A stretch of DNA of 64,000 nt from Paracamarosporium sp. OC-R06-R3. Taxonomy: Eukaryota; Ascomycota; Dothideomycetes; Pleosporales; Didymosphaeriaceae. Positions within the stretch are counted from its first letter, which is position 1. Every line of letters starts with the position of its first letter. Shown piece by piece: positions 34,557 to 45,831 of the stretch. The stretch is taken from positions 124,001 to 188,000 of the forward strand of contig JACVRA010000175.1 of assembly GCA_019828545.1 (NCBI GenBank), given 5' to 3'. The position numbers and the translations under genes are program-made. The notes under the pieces were generated by a model. It made no database searches. It saw only the letters and a list, made by a program, of their open reading frames with translations, and had not been told where the DNA came from.

Positions 34557-36810
34557 ACTACTGACACATTTGAATGTGTGTAGGAGTTCTGAAAGAGCTT
34601 GTTGACGGAGGCGGATTGACTACACGATAAGTCATTTGCCATGTCCCTTGTAATACCAACCTAGAATTCTCAAATCACTACGAAACACGCAGATGCACAT
34701 TCAGTCTGACCAAACAAATTGATATCATCTGTCAGCGAATTCGCATCGATATTGGTGACGCTCGCTTGTGATTAGATTCCCGCTCGTATTTGCGACCACC
34801 AGTGGCTGACCAGCCTACCATACTTACAAGTGGCTCTGCATGTTGATTGTGATATAAGACTAGAAGCACGGATACTCGCCTCTCTGCATCATAATTGATT
34901 CAAACGACGACGATGTCAAGAGTGCCGGTATGGACAGGTTAGATTCATAAATGTTAGAAATCAGTTCCTGTAAAGATAACAGAACTAGAAATTAAGGCTT
35001 GTTTACATTCCGAAGCGAGGAACTGGAAGCTTGCGCCGTTGCGATGTTAGTTTTTCTGGTCCCTTCACAAGACGCGCAAACTTCGAGAAAAGTGTAACAC
35101 ACACCTTTGACCTCTATCTTAGTGTACTATATGACGGCGTAGATATCGGAACTATGTTTCGCGAGGAGGTGGCGTGGCCTGATTTTGTTGCATGTTAGGT
35201 TTACGATGCATATCTAGAGGACGTTATTCGACTCTCGAACAAACATCGTAGAGGGAGAAGGTTGGATGAGATGCAATTAGTTGGATATAATGGGTAATGT
35301 TATGCATCAGCTAGGGTTTGAGGGTAAGCGAAGACAGCACTTCGATTGCAGGTCTTCGATGACGATAGCAGTTCTAGGAAGGGATTCTCTGTGTACATGG
35401 GAGCGCGCTAAGCTGTGGTTCTATAATGAAGCCCTGGGCGTGATAGCTGGTTGCTGTTCTAGACTCTGATAAGGCTATCTTCTGGACCCCAGTACGCTTG
35501 CGGTTCCCGGTTTGAGCCCTCGTTGTGTTTATTGTCTAGTTCCCATTTCCTGGTTCCGCCTAAACTCTAACCACACCACGCTTAGGTATCAATTGTGGCG
35601 TTGCTAATGGGTGATGTGGATTTACTGCGGGGAGACGTCGCTGACGCCGCTAAGTTGTTGACGGTACGTAATAGGGCGACAGCTAACGCGCATCGCTTTT
35701 AGAGCATGCTGGAGTAGAATGTGCTCGTTGCCATATCTAGGCTTACATATCATAGGTTTAGACTAGGACCTTCTATTACACTTTCTCATAATATCAAGTT
35801 GACCTCTGTCCTGTCTTTCTCTGTGCCCTTTTCTTCGGGGCGCTAGCGTACTCCTAGCGCCTCGTTCACAGCCATGGTGGGCTGCACACGTGATGTATCT
35901 TCACATGGCTACCCTTCCATCTTTACATATTGCATAGAAATCTGACAGGAAGGTACGTCTCACATCCGTAATTATGGACCACTGATGACTACCAGATATT
36001 GCAGGGGTATCTATACTACTTAGTGATATACTAGTACTGCTGAAGAGCCGGATGCGTGGAGCCATCTACTCATCAACATATTCATAAGTCGATTTTCCAT
36101 TCATCGCAAAACCGGGCAACTGGCCTTGAGCATCTGGCCGAGCCATGCGACCAGCGTGGCACGCGCTTTCCACGTACCCGTTATTCCTACCTTGGCGATG
36201 GAGCATATCGGCAGTTCAATTTGGGCACACCGTATATTAATTTGTCATTGACCACCACACCAAGCTCCAACGAACCACCGGAGCAGGCGTACTGCATGGG
36301 TAACCACACCTTTCCCTTATTCTGGCACGCTGTCGGCATACACGACCTTGAATATGCATGATAGAGTGCAAATACGGCAGGGGGAGCTCGTCCCGTCCCG
36401 AGTTTGTGTATAGCGTCCTGTTGCTATGGCTTCACTTTCGGTATCGCTACCGTAGGTCCAATAAGCAACAATGTTCTTGACTCCCATATCGTACACAGAA
36501 CGCTCTTGTGTTTGCCCTTATATCTCCCAAAATCCCTAATAGGAAATGTTTCCTCCTGCACAGTCAGATGTGACTTTCAAGGATAGGGTGTGTAGTCGTG
36601 CCGGGCGTATTTCTGCATTGAACGGTATATGCACTGCGCCGTCTCCGTCCGTATCTCCCGTGTACTATGTCGGCATGGTCAGCTAGGAAAACGGCCTCGT
36701 GAGGTCCGCTAGAGGTGGTGACGTGGTGCTTATGCAGACAGGATCAAGTAGAAAATGTCTCGTCGCTCCTGGGTGATTCCCAAACCACAAGTAGTCTTAC
36801 CCGCGTCACT
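34557..36810. other. Gene-poor region, 2.25 kb
   Basis: No frame is supported by splice sites, composition or a recognisable motif. Open stretches at 36056-36361 and 36404-36586 lack good starts and look random. No transposon ends or long repeats were recognised. The AT content is higher than in the housekeeping half of the window. Confidence 0.5.
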
Positions 36811-38894
36811 ATGTTTTCTGTCTGCATCTACCTTGGCCTTTTTGTTGCCTTCGAGGCAGTTGTTGCGTATAATTTCCCGTACGAAAGCATACAACTGACC
36901 GACAGCGATGTTGCTAACAACTCCGATATCGCATTTGGGATATTTCCTGGCGCTATCAAGGCACAATGCAAGACCTTCCCCGGAGACAGTAATTGGCCGA
37001 CTGCTGATCGATGGGATTCTTTCAATACAAGCTTAGGAGGAGCATTGCTCAAAGCGGTTCCTCCCGCAGCAGCCTGCTACTCCGGCATATATGAAGATGC
37101 CGCAAAGTGCGCCATTGTACGACAAGGATCCAGAAGCTCGCTTTTTGTGTATTTACCAAATCCTCCTAAGCGATCGTGCAAGTACTAACTAGAACACAGT
37201 ATTGAGGATCCGTTGATCCCATTCAACATGTGGACGCTCGGAAACCCCTGTCCACTACCCGCAGCATCACCTCCAGGGTCAAACTCGACAACTCCTCTGT
37301 CTTCCTGTCATATTGAGGATTTTCCTGCTTATGTTGTAAATGCTTCCACAGTGAAGCATATTCAGCTCGCTGTCAATTTTGCTCGCAACAACAACATCCG
37401 ACTTACCATCAAGTATGTCAATTTTCCTTTCACATATTCTGAAACTAATGGTCATAGGAACACTGGTCATGATTGGATCGGCAGAAATACTGGAGGCGGT
37501 GCTTTACAGGTCTATGTACATCATCTGAAAGGTTTTGAGTATCTACCATTGACTAATATCGGAGAATACGAGGGGAAAGCTGCTAGAGTCGGGGCGGCCC
37601 TGGAGCAGTATGAGCTATTCCCCTACATGGAACAAAACAACATCACTTTGCTAGCTCCTGGTTCTTCAACGGTTGGTGTTTTTGGTGGGTTCATGCAAGG
37701 AGGAGGCTTTTCCTATATCACGTCCAAGTTTGGGCTGATGGCTGATCAAGTACTCGCCTTGGAAGTGGTGACAGCCGATGGGAGGTTCATCCATGCAGAC
37801 CCGGAGGAAAACAAAGACCTGTTTTGGGCTATCCGAGGAGGCGGACCTAGTGAGTTTGTCCACTCTTCGGCTTGCAATGCTGATGGTTTCTAGGCAACTT
37901 TGGCATTGTAACGTCAGCGATTGTGAAAGCGTACGACCCCATATCTGTGTCCCGGATGGATCTCAGTCTTCGCACTGACAACAACTTCGAGCTGACCAAC
38001 AATACACCGTCAACGGACGACGCGGACTTACATGCAGAAGTCACCAATGAAACCTTCTGGAGTGGCGTCAATGCCTACTTTTCCCATCTCGTACGGATCA
38101 ACGATGCGAAGGGCATCGGGTGGAACACCATTTCCACCCAAGCTCCTAATCCCATACTCAATCAAACTCAACGAACCTTCTCGTTCGTTGGCCAAGTGAT
38201 AATACCGGGTATGTCTACAGAAGAGTTTAGCGACTTTGTCGCGCCCATCATCGAAGACATGAAAGAGGTAGGAATTGATATGAATGCTACTGTTGGATGG
38301 TGGGAAAGCTATCCCAAATACTCGTTTCGACCCAACGGGCCCGGTGAGGCAGTTGGCAACGGCCGTTTTGTCTCGCGTCTCTTCCCGCGCTCCATCTTCG
38401 AAGACCCCAGCTCTCCAGAATTCCTTCGTGCGATGGCTTCTATCCGGACCTGGGTGGAAGAAGGGCACTATAACTTTCACAGCGTCGACTACCACCCATC
38501 TTATGCAACAGCAGGCTATCCCGGTTCAGATTCTGCGGTTAACCCACACCTTCGGACTGCTATCATGCATGCGACTGGCTTTGACACTGGTAGCTACGGG
38601 CCTGAACGCACGCCCGAAGAGATGATCGAGAGCCATGCCAGATTGAATGAGTACGCGCAGAAATGGCGGGATGCCACGCCAGGGAGTGGCGCGTATATGA
38701 ACGAGGCCGACACTGAGGAGCCGAATTTTCAAGAGAGCTTTTATGGAAATAATTACAACCGACTATTAGGTATCAAAAAAGAGAGGGACCCATGGGGCGT
38801 CTTTTATGCTGTCACAGCAGTCGGGAGTGATGAGTGGACGGTCGAAGATACTGACGGGCTGCCGACTCAGCAAGGCAGGCTGTGTAGGATATAG
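36811..38894 (+). CDS. Secreted FAD-linked oxidase, berberine-bridge-enzyme-like, 647 aa
   Basis: Four exons: 36811-37148, 37200-37412, 37458-37849 and 37894-38894, with introns of 51, 45 and 44 nt. Each junction was chosen to restore the family pattern. A signal peptide covers about residues 1-19. The FAD-binding (PCMH-type) domain contains NTGHDWIGR with His188 as the expected covalent FAD attachment site, then GSSTVGVFGGFMQGGG and AIRGGGPSNFGIVTS. The C-terminal BBE domain ends with DPWGVFYAVTAVGS, typical of the fungal isoamyl-alcohol-oxidase-like group. It would oxidise an alcohol or carbon-nitrogen substrate using O2 and release H2O2. The substrate is unknown. It lies in the same accessory stretch as an O-methyltransferase. 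Confidence 0.92.
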
Positions 38895-39311
38895 ATCAAT
38901 AGCAGTTCCATCTATAGGCTGACGTTGTCTTTACATAGCGGTAGTAGCAGGAGCGAATACGGATTTTCAGAACGCAGAGACACTACTGCGATGATGGTTA
39001 ATATTCTCTGTCAAATGAATTGATCGTATTAGACCTTTCTACGACCAAATAAACCAAGCCGTTGATGATCTGAATGCTCTTTGAACACATAAGAATTGAG
39101 AAAATATTGTTGCCTTACCAGTGATGCTGGTTCTGTTTCTATTTGAGACAACTTGCGCGTACATATGCAATACAATGCAGCTTTCCGATGACAAGTATTC
39201 TAACTAACACCAAACCACACATGATATCGACCAGAGTCACATCCCCTCATCTAGTCTATGATGATTTAGAAGTAATTATTATTTCCTTCGTTCCTCTGTC
39301 AAATCCAGCAC
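38895..39311. other. Intergenic, no gene seen
   Basis: About 420 bp between the FAD oxidase and the tRNA-like unit. No supported feature. Confidence 0.55.
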
Positions 39312-39533
39312 GGACGCGTAGTCTAACGGCAAGACGCCCTCACCCCACGACCTACCACAGCCATACCGACTCTCAAGTCCCTGTAGCCCCAATGTCATTA
39401 GGGGGACACACACCGTGCTTCTGTAGCGTAGGGCCACAGCATCGCCCACGGCATCATCGCAGGTAGACTAGAGTACGGATGCAGGTAGATGTTGGGGGAG
39501 ACAGAGGTTCGACTCCTCTCGTGTCCTGTTTTT
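39312..39533 (+). tRNA. tRNA-like gene with unusually long insert, anticodon uncertain
   Basis: The 5' acceptor arm GGACGCG (39312-39318) pairs with CGTGTCC (39520-39526), seven pairs with one G-U. A D-arm with stem GTCT/AGAC spans 39321-39335 and contains an A-box match (TAGTCTAACGG). The T-arm AGAGG-TTCGACT-CCTCT (39503-39519) is a perfect B box. An oligo-T terminator follows at 39529-39533. CCCTC (39337-39341) can pair with GGGGG (39494-39498) as the anticodon stem, which leaves an insert of about 145 nt after the anticodon. That is far longer than usual tRNA introns. The loop would read CCC (Gly) but lacks the expected T33. It may be a real tRNA with a long intron, or a decayed or tRNA-derived unit. 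Confidence 0.4.
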
Positions 39534-40119
39534 GTTTGCTCTATAGTAGAATATATACGACCATGGTTTCCTATAGATTTTTACCATGTACTTGAAGCAA
39601 GGATGTGTAGTCTAGCGGTATGACCCCCCTCGCCAAAGAATTTCCTTGGCCATTAATCCTGTCAGACCTAAACTTGTAAGTGTTGTAGTAGTCAAGAAGG
39701 TAGAAACAGAGAAGACAGGAGCCGAATTAGTCGATGGAAGCATGGGTGAGAGCGAAGGCGCAGTAGTACCCGAATACAATTTTCTCTCGAATGTACTTCC
39801 GCAAGTCTCTCACCTTTGACATCGTTCGAATTATCATGTATTGGGACGTCGCCGTAACGAACGATTTAAGCCGCAGAACGATCGAACCTTTCAGCCAGGG
39901 ATTTGTTGGATGTTTCCCTTCGTATACTTCCTTCGGCGCGACGGATTAGCCAATCAAGGCCAAGAACGTTCCGATGATGACGAGCCAGACCGTGCACCCC
40001 CGAGCAACCCAAAAAGTTTCTCCCCCGACAATCTCCGCCACGCTCACCTATCACCTTTAGCCAAAGCGAATCTTTCCTTCTTCGATACCCTAATCCTTCT
40101 TTAGTATTAAAAGTTCACC
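39534..40119. other. Intergenic with a second tRNA-5'-half-like sequence
   Basis: At 39601-39625 a sequence resembles the first 25 nt of the upstream tRNA-like unit (GGATGTGTAGTCTAGCGG start). No matching T-arm or acceptor 3' strand is found downstream. A short imperfect hairpin follows at about 39633-39651. The rest is promoter sequence for the heme lyase gene. Confidence 0.4.
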
Positions 40120-41214
40120 ATGGGTTGGTTCTGGGCAGATACAGCACCGTCCGCGCCTGTCGCGCGCGTTGCGCCACACCCTATGCCGCGAGGAAACGCG
40201 GAACCTCCAGTACGTCCATAACGCTTTATATCTTCGTCAGATTTCTAACTACTGTAGCCATCCTGTCCTATGCACAACAAGATGCCTCCACCTTCGGGCA
40301 AGGCCGAACCTCCTTCGACACCACAGGGCGCGTGCCCCTACGTCCCTCCGGATACCGCTTCAAATGTGCCTGCATCCACGCCGATCGAGCCACCACAGAA
40401 GACCGGCCTTCTGTCCCGCCTCAACCCTCTTAACAACATGTTCTTCAATCTTTCCAATGAACGTGCAGACGACCAAACACAAGACCTTCCCCTATCACGC
40501 GAACAGTCAACGATACCGAAGGCCGATGGCTCCCTTTGGGAATACCCCTCGCCGCAGCAAATGTACAATGCGATGCTACGAAAAGGCTACACTGATACTC
40601 CAATTGATGCTGTCGAGTCCATGGTCTCAGTACACAATTTCCTGAACGAGGGCGCCTGGGCAGAGATTATGGGTTGGGAACGGCGCTTCTCGCGCGGTAT
40701 TGCAGAAGGTTACAACATCTGCAAGCGCGGCGAAGAAAATGCGAACAAGGCGCTCGGCACAGCGGAAGATCCTTTCGACACAACTACTTGGACCGATAAA
40801 GATATTCCGCCTCCGAAATTACTGCGCTTCACTGGTCGACCTACCGAGCCTACACCAAAGTCGCGAATCTTGCAATGGGCTGCTTGGGGTTGGCCGGGCA
40901 AGTTCGCATCACCTCCGCCTTTCGACCGTCATGACTGGTTCGTGGAGCGGTGCAGTGAGAAGGGGTGTGAGGAGGTACGGTACGTGATTGATTACTACGA
41001 GGGTGAGCCCGAGCCGACCGGCGAGCCGGTATTCTATCTAGATGTGCGACCCGCAATTGATGGGCCGAGAGGTGCGGCGGAGCGATTGGTGCGCTGGGGA
41101 ACGGATACGTGGTGGACAGCTTCTGGAGGTGTTGTAAGGGAGGTGCGGAAGGCGGAAGCGGAGAGGAAGAAGAAGGAAGATGAGCTTGCTGCCAAGAGCA
41201 GGCAGTACAACTAA
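40120..41214 (+). CDS. CYC3: Cytochrome c heme lyase (holocytochrome-c synthase), 348 aa
   Basis: Two exons: 40120-40209 and 40258-41214, with a 48-nt intron in phase 0. Start context is CACCATGG. The enzyme attaches heme covalently to apocytochrome c in the mitochondrial intermembrane space. Visible marks are two Cys-Pro heme-binding motifs (SCPM near 33, ACPY near 56), then the conserved core with LWEYPSPQQMYNAMLRKG, VHNFLNEGAW and the FTGRP...SPPPFDRHDW segment. The C-terminus is a charged helix. The His-Asp-Trp of the last motif and the VSVHNFLNE His are typical of the family. Length is usual for filamentous fungi. No odd features. Confidence 0.95.
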
Positions 41215-42068
41215 ACTTGAGAAAGACGGGCATTGCATTTAATAAGAGCGGGGAATTTTCTATATATTGGCTAATGTGGATTGGACAAAGCTTACGGCGT
41301 CACGATCACGGCAAGGTTGTAAGATATGGTTTTCTTGTTGGACTTGGAGTTTTTTTCTCTTCAACTTGTATATCTCTTCCTTTCGGTTCGAGTCTTTGTC
41401 TTAATCTTGGAGAATGGTGCGGCTACTTGGACTCCCCCGCTCTACTCTTCGTCATGAAACAGTCCTTCGAATCGTTGATTATATATATCTATACGTTTTG
41501 ATCGTTAAAACCTATCTCCGTACGCCGTTCCTTGTTTATCACCAAACCGAACGCCATGCCAACCAATCGTTTAATGTCATCGTAGGCAGAAGCATCGCGA
41601 TTACAGCATGTTAGTGTTGTAATTTTTTTTACCCGTAAAACACGATACACCGACGGAATACAGTATTTTTTGGCAGGTTGAAAATCTCTCGCGAGTATCC
41701 ACGACCGAACAGATATCAATATCAATACGGCGCGACATAGCTAGCAAAAACATCACATATTGGATCTAGCAAGCAGACTGCATAATTATCGAGTTTTCGA
41801 ATGAAAAGAAAGTGTTTTCGATTCCAAGTCTTCAGGTCTGCACACGGACCCAATTGCTAAGCAATATATTAGAAGGCGAAGAGTCGAAGATGCGAGAAGC
41901 AAGGCTGAGAGTGCCGGTCATGCCAGTATCCAATGAACCAGGGCATCTCACCATCCGAGCAACAGCAGCCGCGCACACAGCCGCAACTTCTAGAACCTTC
42001 ATCACTCTCGTTCCCAACACCCAAAAACATGATGAGCTACCTGTTCAAGCCCAGAGCCATGTTCCAAC
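41215..42068. other. Intergenic, no gene seen
   Basis: About 850 bp. A frame from 41812 to 42078 overlaps the next start but has no support of its own. No RNA or repeat seen. Confidence 0.55.
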
Positions 42069-43502
42069 ATGGCAATAATTGAAAACATTTCAGTTGCCGC
42101 CAATATCCTGCAACTTGTTACTTTCGCCGACACCGTTTTTCGAACAGGGAAAAGCCTATACGACTTGCTAGATAATGCTCGCCTCGCCTCGCGCAGCAGT
42201 ACACTGTTACTGCACCAGCTCCAAGCACTTCTATCAGTTGTGGCATATGTCCGCATCTTCATAACCGAACATGCATCATCGCCCTACGCCTTGGATGATG
42301 GGCATACGCTGCCAAACATACAAACATTATTGCTCCTTATTGAGCAGGACTTCCGACATTTGAGATGCCTTTCTACAGAAGCAAGTGGATCAATGAATGC
42401 CGGCTGGTTCTCTGTACTGCAAAGTAATATATGGTGGGCACTGAAAGACAAGGACATCGCAGATGCGAGGCAACGACTGTCGCAGTACACCCAGAACTTG
42501 AACGCAGCTTTGTCTGTCTCTGGCAGGTAAGTGCTAATCCGATCATAGAAATTCGTTCGCAAGAACTGACAACTAACTTATACTAGACGGAACGATATTA
42601 TCCTGCGCCATAAGATTCACGACATCGAGGAAACATTACGCACGATATCACTGCCGAATATAACACAATCGGAGGCTAAACGCGCAACACGGCTCCCACC
42701 ACGTAGTAATATAAAGACTCGCGCTTCAAACCCAAAGAAAGTGCAAGCGAACAGGTCGCAGCCTAAACCAGCCACAATAGACACCAGGCCGTATTGGAGC
42801 AATCGGAAACGTTCCCACGATACTTTCCAAAAAGACATCAGTTTTTCCCAAGGACATACACCACGCGGCTTCAGCGGCCCAAAGATTCGCATATGCGAAC
42901 AGGAAGATACCTCACTCGCCTTTGACACAGGCAACTACGCGCTCCATCAGATCACTAAATCAGTAACGTTTCTTCGAGATACGCTTGCCGCTCGCTTTGG
43001 CGGACTCGATCTCGACTACATCGTGAGCATTAGTCAAACTCAGAAAGACCATCTCTGGATGCTCTTTGATTTCCTTGTCGCAGCAGCGCATATCTCGTCT
43101 ACCGAGACAATACTGGAGAAGCAATGTAAAGCAGTACATACGAAGATATTCGATCAATATTCCAATAGCAACTTCAATACCAATGAGCGAGTGGCTGTCC
43201 AAAAACCAGACGATGGCGTCCCCGAAAAGACCAAAGCGCGTACTGGAGTCTACCTTGTAGAAAACGCTGCGACAGTGGATCTCGGCATCGGCTCCTTGAA
43301 GTTCCAATTGTTGTCCGCACGGGGTGACAAGGCTTCCACGACGTTAAGCTTCGCCTTTGGCTATTTTGGCAATGAGCAGTTGAATCTGCCGCCTTTCGCG
43401 GTCCATTACGCATCTCATAAGCTGGCGCAGTATTCTCATCGGGCTATCCGTACGTACTATGGCACGGGAGCTCCGTATTCTTGTACACTACGCCTTACGT
43501 AG
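42069..43502 (+). CDS. Helo-like / STAND-N-terminal-type domain protein without NACHT, 457 aa
   Basis: Two exons: 42069-42526 and 42587-43502, with a 60-nt GTAAGT...TACTAG intron. Residues 1-170 are an all-helical domain with a hydrophobic first helix (residues 2-25), resembling the N-terminal death-fold-like domains of fungal STAND and HET proteins. In those proteins it acts as a signalling or membrane-targeting module. The middle (170-300) is basic and disordered. The last part (300-457) looks folded, with a GGLDLDYIVS region and a beta-rich C-terminus, but I do not recognise it. No NACHT, ankyrin, WD40 or HET domain follows. It could be a stand-alone partner or executor. Domain assignment is by pattern, not by search. 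Confidence 0.65.
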
Positions 43503-43913
43503 GTAGCACGTAAGGCATGTTGACTTGATATATCTTGATTTAGAATTTCGTTTCCCTGCATGACGGTTCTTAGCCAACGTTGGTAGCTGAGCCGTCTCGG
43601 CGTTTTTAGAAGAGTCCTAGTTGGGGACTGTGCTAGGGGACTTTGAAGTCGGCGCCAGGATAGTGGCCGATTGTACGCTTTTGCTGTTCACGTCTTTACG
43701 CGACGACGTCTAACGCAGTCATTGGTCTGCTCTTGAACAAAAGAACCGCTGGTCCTAATACCAGCTTTGAACTTTATATTGACCCCGAAGTGTACAGCTC
43801 AATATGTTACAATAAGATGAATATCTCGGAGGTTATCGAACTCCTCATGCCATGCAGGTGAACATATCCAAACACGTATTCTTAACATCACCGCTACCCC
43901 CAACATCCATCCG
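43503..43913. other. Intergenic between convergent genes
   Basis: About 410 bp between the Helo-like gene and the 3' end of the minus-strand ribosomal protein gene. No feature seen. Confidence 0.55.
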
Positions 43914-44556
43914 TTATGATGCAGGTGCCTTTTTCTCCTCCTTCGCAGCCTTCAGCGTCTCCCTAATCTCCTCAAAGTCTATTATTCCCTGTCCACCACC
44001 ATTGCTAACCTTCAAGAAGTTCTCCTTATACGGGTTGCCCTCCCCCTCAAACGTCTTCAACCTCTCCAGTCTACCCTTCCGTAACCGGTTCTTGGGCAAC
44101 ATCCCACTGACCGCTCTCCTCAGCACTTCGCCGCCTCCCCATTTCTCTGCCAGGTTCTCCAGGCTGATCTCCTTGAGACTACCCGGCCGCGTGGTGTGCG
44201 TGCGGTATAATTTTTGTTCGCGCTTCTTGCCCGTGACATGGATGTGTGCGCAGTTGGTCGCGACAACGTAGTCGCCGCAGTCGGTGGAGGGATCGAAGAT
44301 GGGCTTGTGTTTGCCCATGAGTGTGAGGGCTATACTAGAGGCGAGGCGGCCGAGAGCGCGTTCATCGCTGGCGACATCGACGTGGTGCCATGCGCGAGCG
44401 TAGGCGAGGCGCGTCTAACCAATTCGTCAATACAGGAGGAGATTTATGGGTGCGCATTCACGCTTGTGGGGCCCATATTTGCAGCTATTCAAGCTGGCTA
44501 TGGGGGCGCGGAGGTCCGATGGATGAGAGACGTACTTTGCCTACGACTTGAGACAT
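43914..44556 (-). CDS. MRPL23: Mitochondrial large-subunit ribosomal protein uL13m, 173 aa
   Basis: Two exons: a 21-nt first exon, 44556-44536, and 44414-43914, with a 121-nt intron in phase 0. The product starts MSQVVGK, then [14 protein letters not shown]. It contains the L13 family marks [27 protein letters not shown] and the basic loop [22 protein letters not shown]. This protein is a core component of the mitochondrial ribosome large subunit. The tail is Lys/Glu/Ala rich. The long intron and tiny first exon are common for ribosomal protein genes. Its start is 342 bp from the divergent CCS1 start. Confidence 0.95.
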
Positions 44557-44898
44557 GGTGGTGGAAGTCCAATGGTAAGGTGCTATGTTTTAGGAGTCTC
44601 CTAGAGCTGGTTGCACTGTATGTATTGTCTCTTAGTGCTCCAGGTAGCGTCGGAGGTGGATGCAGTCGCTTGTTGCGCTCCGTGAGTTGCAATTGGAGAT
44701 GCTTGGCAATTAATTTCTGGAAGCGTGTCACGTGCGCGCGCATCGGCGCTTTCGTCGCTGGTCCCGCCCGAGACCCGCCCGATGTCGTTCGATTTCAAAG
44801 CGAGGGAAAGGTAAAGGTAATATTCTAACAAGATCTCGACACGACAATCCAGATCAAACTCCTTCACAGACCCGACCTGGCTTTCCAAGATACACAAA
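44557..44898. promoter_or_regulatory. Bidirectional promoter region, MRPL23 / CCS1
   Basis: The 342-bp interval between two divergent starts must hold both promoters. No TATA box is obvious, as expected for housekeeping genes. Confidence 0.5.
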
Positions 44899-45831
44899 AT
44901 GGCTATTCCATCCTTCGAAACGACCTTCGCGGTCCCGATGACGTGTGAAGCATGCATCAAAGATATCGAGGGCTCCCTGCAGCAACTAAGCGGTATGATG
45001 ACCTGGTAAGGGTCTTGGATAGTTCGCGTTGACAAGAGCAGGAATTCAAAAGGTCACCGCCAGTCTTGAAGACCAATTAGTATCTATCGAAGGCAATGCA
45101 GCTCCCTCAGCTATCGTTGAGGCTATACAAAGCACAGGCCGAGATGCCATCCTACGGGGAAGTGGCAAGTCAAATAGTATGTCGACCTTCACAGCGCCAT
45201 GTCGAGCAATCTCTGCCGTCACAATAGACTTCTCTTGGCTACGGTGTCGTCGTATGGTGTTAATTGAAGATCTACAGGCGCTGCTGTTTGCATACTAGAG
45301 TCGTTCGCTCCGCACGTGGAGAACAAGGTGCGGGGGTTGGTGCGCATGGTCCAAGTTGCGCCCACTATCACCATTGTCGACCTCAGTATTCGAGGACTAT
45401 CTCCTGGAACTTACCATGCAACCATCCGAGAGTCAGGAGATATCTCGGACGGCCCTGAGTCTACGGGCCCTATCTGGGAGGCTGCCAAAGCCAAGCTGGA
45501 AGGCACCCCGTGTCGCGGCGTGTTTGGAACTGTCGAAGTGAGCAAAGGTGGCGTGGGCACAGTGTTCCTTGATAAGCCAATTCAGATCTGGGAGATGATT
45601 GGGCGCAGTATCGTCGTAGCGAGACAGCAGGACGGTGCATTTGACAAGAATGATCCGGACACCCTTGTAGGAGTCATTGCTCGGTAAGGCTGCCGTGTCC
45701 GTTTTGATTGACAGTTCCTGACGTATGCCAGGAGTGCCGGTGTCTGGGAGAACGACAAAACGGTATGCTCGTGTTCCGGAAAGACCGTATGGCAGGAACG
45801 CCAGGACGAAGTTGGCAGGGGCATGCTATGA
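44899..45831 (+). CDS. CCS1: Copper chaperone for Cu/Zn superoxide dismutase, 244 aa
   Basis: Four exons: 44899-44992, 45042-45176, 45278-45683 and 45732-45831, with introns of 49, 101 and 48 nt. All phases fit. Domain 1 is a ferredoxin-like heavy-metal domain with MTCEAC (Cys16, Cys19) that binds Cu(I). Domain 2 is SOD-like (about 78-210) and docks onto SOD1. Domain 3 carries the CSC motif (Cys224, Cys226) needed for copper transfer and disulphide formation in SOD1, followed by GKTVWQER. Length matches yeast Ccs1 (249). It acts in cytosol and mitochondrial intermembrane space. It is followed on the same strand by noxR after about 1 kb. Confidence 0.96.

Noticed and set aside
34557..36810. 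Transposon or CRISPR in the 2.25-kb gap
   Set aside because: No terminal repeats, transposase-like frame or regular repeat-spacer pattern was found; CRISPR is not expected in a fungus.
44214..44828. 204-codon plus-strand frame
   Set aside because: It is antisense to the mitochondrial ribosomal protein gene, whose family identity is certain.
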